A stretch of 9,668 bases of DNA from Spirochaeta sp. (GTDB taxonomy: Bacteria; Spirochaetota; Spirochaetia; Sphaerochaetales; Sphaerochaetaceae), in the NCBI GenBank assembly GCA_020054965.1, contig JAIMZO010000038.1, positions 1 to 9,668 on the forward strand, given 5' to 3'. The position numbers were made by a program, and so were the translations under genes. Below are positions 6,387 through 9,668 of the stretch, piece by piece (position 1 is the first letter of the stretch; every line of letters starts with the position of its first letter). Below the pieces are notes generated by a model. It was not told the DNA's origin and searched no databases. It saw only the letters and a list, made by a program, of their open reading frames with translations.

Positions 6387-7327
6387 GGATTCTCTTTGCC
6401 GGTACTGCCGAAATTGCAGTTCCCTCATTACGGGCCTTGTCACAGCACTATGATATCGCTGCGGTACTCACCAATACTGACAAGCGGGGTGCAAGGGGCA
6501 AGGCCCTTGTTGCACCTCCGGTTAAGGTAGCTGCCGAAGCATTGGGTCTTCCAGTGTTGCAATTTGATCGTCTTGGCCGTGAGGCACGGGAGGCTGTAAG
6601 CATCTATGGGTGTGATACGCTTGTCTGTTTTGCCTATGGAAGACTGTTCGGTCCAAAATTCTTGGGGCTTTTCCCCTTTGAGCAACTGAATATACATCCC
6701 TCATTGCTTCCTTTGTTGCGTGGGCCAAGTCCCATACAAGGGGCAATTCTCTCCCAAGCCAGTGAGAGTGGCATCAGTATCCAGCGAATTGCATCCGAGA
6801 TGGATAGCGGCGATCTCCTGCTTGCTGAGCAATTTCCTCTCAATGGTGATGAAACTACGGAAAGTCTATCCGCTTTTGTGGCAGAGAAGGCTGCGGATCT
6901 TGTCGTAAGGGCTCTCTCCAGATTGCAGCGGGGTACCGCGGTATTTTCCCGCCAGAGTGGGGAAGCAACCTATACGAAACTGATAACCCCGGAAATGGCT
7001 GTATTGGATTTCTCAAATCCTGCGAAGGCGCTGCATGCACAGATCAGGGCAATGACGCCTTGGCCAAAAGCACGGACAACCTACCAGGGACAGACCCTTT
7101 TCATAACAGGTGTTCATGGAACGATAGATGAGATAGATGAAGATCCTTGTGATGCAGAGGTTCCTGCAGGAACGGTGATTGCAAAACAGAAGGGAAAAGG
7201 GATTGCCGTCGCAACATCTGAAGGATTGCTTTGGGTGACACGTCTACAATTGGAAAAACGCAAGGAAATGGATTGGCAATCCTTTCTCAATGGTAATCAG
7301 GATTTCTTGGGATCCAGGCTGGGGTAA
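6383..7327 (+). CDS. fmt: Methionyl-tRNA formyltransferase
   Basis: Fmt transfers the formyl group of 10-formyl-tetrahydrofolate to Met-tRNA(fMet), making the initiator used in bacterial translation. The 314-residue length is typical. The N-terminal MRILFAGTAEIAVPSL matches the family, and the active-site residues Asn103 and His105 (in LNIHPSLLP) and Asp141 (in MDSGDLLL) align with E. coli Asn106, His108 and Asp144. The RGPSPIQGAI segment follows as expected, and the C-terminal tRNA-binding domain begins near residue 205. Translation starts at TTG 6383, whose last two bases are shared with the TGA stop of def; AGAGGAG at 6367-6373 supports it, and no in-frame ATG would preserve the conserved N-terminus. 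Coupling to def makes both enzymes of the formyl-methionine cycle from one message. Confidence 0.96.
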   Translation: MRILFAGTAEIAVPSLRALSQHYDIAAVLTNTDKRGARGKALVAPPVKVAAEALGLPVLQFDRLGREAREAVSIYGCDTLVCFAYGRLFGPKFLGLFPFEQLNIHPSLLPLLRGPSPIQGAILSQASESGISIQRIASEMDSGDLLLAEQFPLNGDETTESLSAFVAEKAADLVVRALSRLQRGTAVFSRQSGEATYTKLITPEMAVLDFSNPAKALHAQIRAMTPWPKARTTYQGQTLFITGVHGTIDEIDEDPCDAEVPAGTVIAKQKGKGIAVATSEGLLWVTRLQLEKRKEMDWQSFLNGNQDFLGSRLG

Positions 7328-7330
7328 CGC

Positions 7331-9547
7331 ATGAGACGTATTGTGGTTTTTGCACTTCTCGTATTTTTAGGTCTTCCGTTGTCGGCAACCACAGGAAAGG
7401 TTGCCCTTGTCCTCTCGGGAGGTGGGGCTCGGGGATTGGCTCACATTGCAGTCCTTGAAGCTGTTGAAGCGAGGGGCATTCCCGTCGACATGGTGGTTGG
7501 TACCAGCATGGGAGCGTTGGTTGGGGGGCTCTACAGTGCTGGATATTCTCCCTTGGAAATCCGTAATCTTCTGGAAACCTATGATATGGTTGGTCTTTTC
7601 TCCACTCCTCCACTTGAAGAGGCTGAACCTGATGATGAGGTTTTCTCCTATAAAAACAACCAGGTTTTCTCACTGGGGTTTGGTGAACAGGGTTTGGGAA
7701 ATGCTCCTGCCCTGATCGGTGACCAACGAATCCTGGAGCTTTTAGGATATTTATTTGCACGATATCCCAATACCATGGATTTTTCGGACCTTCCCATTCC
7801 GTTTTACTGTGTTTCAGCTAATGCTGCCACGGGAGAGCGCATTGTCCATAGCGAGGGGTCGTTGGTTACGGCAATCAGGAGTAGTATCTCCATTCCTATC
7901 GTTTTTACCCCGTTCCCGCTGGGAGACGGCATCCTTGCCATTGATGGCGGGGTGGTTGACAATCTTCCCATCGAGCTGGCCCGAAGTCTTGGAGCGGAGT
8001 ATGTCATTGCAAGTGATGTGAATGCCTTGGGAATACAGGACGCTGCCGAACTTGAGAGCCTCTCAGCAATGGCAATGCAGACCGTTGTGTTGCTTACCCA
8101 GGACAAAGCGACCGCTCAACATCCTTCGGCTGATGTACTTGTGCTCCCAGAGCTGAAAAACATGTTCACCTTGGATTTCTCAGCACATGAGCAGATTATC
8201 GAAGCAGGGTGGAAAGCTGTGGATGAGCAAGATGCAGCATTCGATGCGCTTGCCGAAACACTCTCCCAGACTCGTCCCCTTGTTCCGAGGGACGCCATGC
8301 GAATTGGTTCCTATTCTCTCCTATCGACCCCCAAGATCCTACAGATTGAGGTAAAGGACATCTCCTTGAAGCCGGGTGCCAGCATTCCTGAATCGTTCAT
8401 GTTTTCAGATTTCTTGGGCAGGAGACTCAATGCACAAACTGCAACGGAGTTGAATCTCAAGCTTCGGGAAATCAAGAATGCCTATGGTCTGACCACGCTC
8501 AGTTATGAGATGGCCAGCGATGGGAAGCTGATGATCTACGCGCGGAGTTTTGGGCGAAGGGATAGGAATATCAGCATGGGCTTCCATGCTGATACCGGCT
8601 TTTCTACTGCATTGCCCTCAGGGTTTGCCTGGTATCGTGCTGACGCGTATTTGGATGCATCCCTCGGTGGATTGGGAAAGAAGCAGGACTTTACCTTCTG
8701 CGTCAATGCAACACTCGGTCAGGAGTCAGGAATGGCCCTCAGTTTCTCTTTTCCTCTGCTTAGTGGGAGTAAGGGGAGTATCGATGCAGTAGTGAAAGCC
8801 AGTTATGGAGTAGGGGCGATGACTCCCCTTTCAGCAATAATCAATGCAAAGCGAAGTGCTCCCTTGGATCGTATGTTTGATAGTGGTGCAGGCTTTCAGT
8901 TCCGGTTCGGAAAGTACGGAAGGGCTTCCCTGCAAGGTAGCTATCTGCTTGTTTCCGTGAATGATTCAACCTACACTAAACAGTTTTATGCCTATCCGGT
9001 GGGAGAGGCTACTGTTTCCTATGGGAATCTAACATCCCGCTTTGCTACCTCGGGTTTCCGCCTTGAAGCGTTGGGGAGGCTTGGGTATCAGGAGGGGTTG
9101 ACCCACTCACTACGGATTGGATGGAGACAATCGTTTGTCATTACCTATCGCGACAGCCTGAGCTATGCAACCCAACTTTCCCTGATGAGGGAGCCATTCC
9201 CCTTTATTCAGAGCTATGCAAATCTGGGAGGCATCGACCAGATGGTCAGTTATGGTCCGCTCTTCCTTCGTCGTGATATTGCCTTTATGGAGGTGAATTG
9301 GCAACACAGGCTATCCGAACTGCTTGGATATCCAGCCTTTGGGAAACTCTCCCTGCATGGGGCTGTGTATGATGCATATGATCCCTATAGTGGATTGCCT
9401 CCTACCGAAGATGCCTATTTCAGTTCCAAAGTCTGGGACATGGGACTGGCACTCATGCTTGGCCTCGATACCCCGATAGGGGAGGTTGTTGCCTCATTGG
9501 GGACAAGTCTCGCTGGAGAGGTTTCTTTCGCGTTGGGAGTCTATTGA
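7331..9547 (+). CDS. Patatin-like phospholipase with POTRA-like and outer-membrane beta-barrel domains
   Basis: The 738-residue protein is built as a secreted lipase joined to its own outer-membrane anchor. Residues 1-19 form a signal peptide (MRR plus a hydrophobic core, probable cleavage after LSA). The patatin domain follows: oxyanion GGGARG (30-35), nucleophile elbow GTSMG with Ser59, and catalytic Asp205 in DGG. A POTRA-like segment lies at about 330-410. From about 413 to the end the sequence is rich in alternating aromatic/hydrophobic strands, ending FALGVY, an aromatic C-terminus typical of barrels inserted by BamA. This layout matches the PlpD/type Vd family and bacterial-surface-antigen (BamA-like) barrels. 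No lipobox cysteine is seen. Phospholipid is the family substrate; the true substrate is not known. It starts 3 nt after fmt with only a weak purine tract (GGGG) upstream, and ends in TGATG with the next gene. Confidence 0.9.
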   Translation: MRRIVVFALLVFLGLPLSATTGKVALVLSGGGARGLAHIAVLEAVEARGIPVDMVVGTSMGALVGGLYSAGYSPLEIRNLLETYDMVGLFSTPPLEEAEPDDEVFSYKNNQVFSLGFGEQGLGNAPALIGDQRILELLGYLFARYPNTMDFSDLPIPFYCVSANAATGERIVHSEGSLVTAIRSSISIPIVFTPFPLGDGILAIDGGVVDNLPIELARSLGAEYVIASDVNALGIQDAAELESLSAMAMQTVVLLTQDKATAQHPSADVLVLPELKNMFTLDFSAHEQIIEAGWKAVDEQDAAFDALAETLSQTRPLVPRDAMRIGSYSLLSTPKILQIEVKDISLKPGASIPESFMFSDFLGRRLNAQTATELNLKLREIKNAYGLTTLSYEMASDGKLMIYARSFGRRDRNISMGFHADTGFSTALPSGFAWYRADAYLDASLGGLGKKQDFTFCVNATLGQESGMALSFSFPLLSGSKGSIDAVVKASYGVGAMTPLSAIINAKRSAPLDRMFDSGAGFQFRFGKYGRASLQGSYLLVSVNDSTYTKQFYAYPVGEATVSYGNLTSRFATSGFRLEALGRLGYQEGLTHSLRIGWRQSFVITYRDSLSYATQLSLMREPFPFIQSYANLGGIDQMVSYGPLFLRRDIAFMEVNWQHRLSELLGYPAFGKLSLHGAVYDAYDPYSGLPPTEDAYFSSKVWDMGLALMLGLDTPIGEVVASLGTSLAGEVSFALGVY

Positions 9548-9668
9548 TGAGCGAGGTCTACAGGTCATATGCCACCCATCTTCATGAAGTGTATCATGGG
9601 CGTGTATACCGAATAGGGGTGGAGGGCTACTTCTCCTGTCCAAATCGCAACCATGATGGGAGTGGTGG
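9547..9668 (+). CDS. YhcC-type (TIGR01212) radical SAM protein, N-terminal fragment
   Basis: Only the first 40 codons and two bases of a 41st are inside the window. They read MSEVYRSYATHLHEVYHGRV, then YRIGVEGYFSCPNRNHDGSG, and end in the first two bases of a further glycine codon. The V.RI..EG.FSCPNR.....GG pattern is the N-terminal hallmark of the TIGR01212/YhcC radical SAM family, in which a GGC.(Y/F)C cluster motif should come next, just beyond the edge. Members are distantly related to the Elp3 family; no biochemical role is settled. ATG 9547 shares its A with the previous TGA, and GGGAG at 9535-9539 sits 7 nt upstream, so the start is well supported and the gene is coupled to the patatin gene. 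Family call is by short motif only. Confidence 0.8.
   Translation, partial: MSEVYRSYATHLHEVYHGRVYRIGVEGYFSCPNRNHDGSG

Noticed and set aside
7287..7760. Open frame of 157 codons on the - strand opposite the patatin domain
   Set aside because: Proline- and glutamine-rich low-complexity translation typical of antisense reading; the + strand carries the signal peptide and catalytic motifs.

Overview
This is a bacterial, protein-dense, roughly 50% GC window in which every gene I can support lies on the + strand. The gene set and order are cdaA, a ybbR-domain gene, acpS, truA, a family-4 uracil-DNA glycosylase and priA, followed by def, fmt, a patatin/beta-barrel outer-membrane protein and a radical SAM gene. 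From memory, Borrelia burgdorferi has a similar cdaA / small membrane protein / acpS / truA / priA cluster. That order, together with the diderm-type outer-membrane protein, points to a spirochaete, and the GC content suggests a Sphaerochaeta- or Spirochaeta-like free-living relative. This assignment is inference and was not checked against a database.

Region 1 (1-5772) is one tightly packed block. It opens with the C-terminal ~210 codons of glycerol kinase. After 3 nt comes a membrane diadenylate cyclase (c-di-AMP synthase) and its YbbR-domain partner, then holo-ACP synthase, tRNA pseudouridine synthase TruA, a [4Fe-4S] family-4 uracil-DNA glycosylase and the replication-restart helicase PriA. 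From cdaA onward each gene overlaps the next by 1-17 nt, and most have a clear Shine-Dalgarno inside the preceding gene, so translational coupling is likely throughout.

Region 2 (5773-5879) is the only real intergenic gap. It carries a strong sigma70-type promoter (TTGACC, 17-nt spacer, extended -10 TGG-TATAGT) whose predicted start falls at or within about 2-3 nt of the def ATG. No Shine-Dalgarno precedes that ATG, so the downstream transcript probably begins leaderless.

Region 3 (5880-9668) is a second unit. Peptide deformylase and methionyl-tRNA formyltransferase, the two enzymes of the N-formylmethionine cycle, overlap by 4 nt. A signal-peptide-bearing patatin phospholipase fused to a POTRA-like segment and a BamA-like beta-barrel follows. 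The window ends in the first 40 codons of a YhcC-type (TIGR01212) radical SAM protein.

I see no mobile element, CRISPR array, RNA gene or clear defence system. Most of the window is housekeeping. The most distinctive points are the leaderless def promoter, a PriA that appears to lack its winged-helix domain, and the single-polypeptide patatin/barrel protein.
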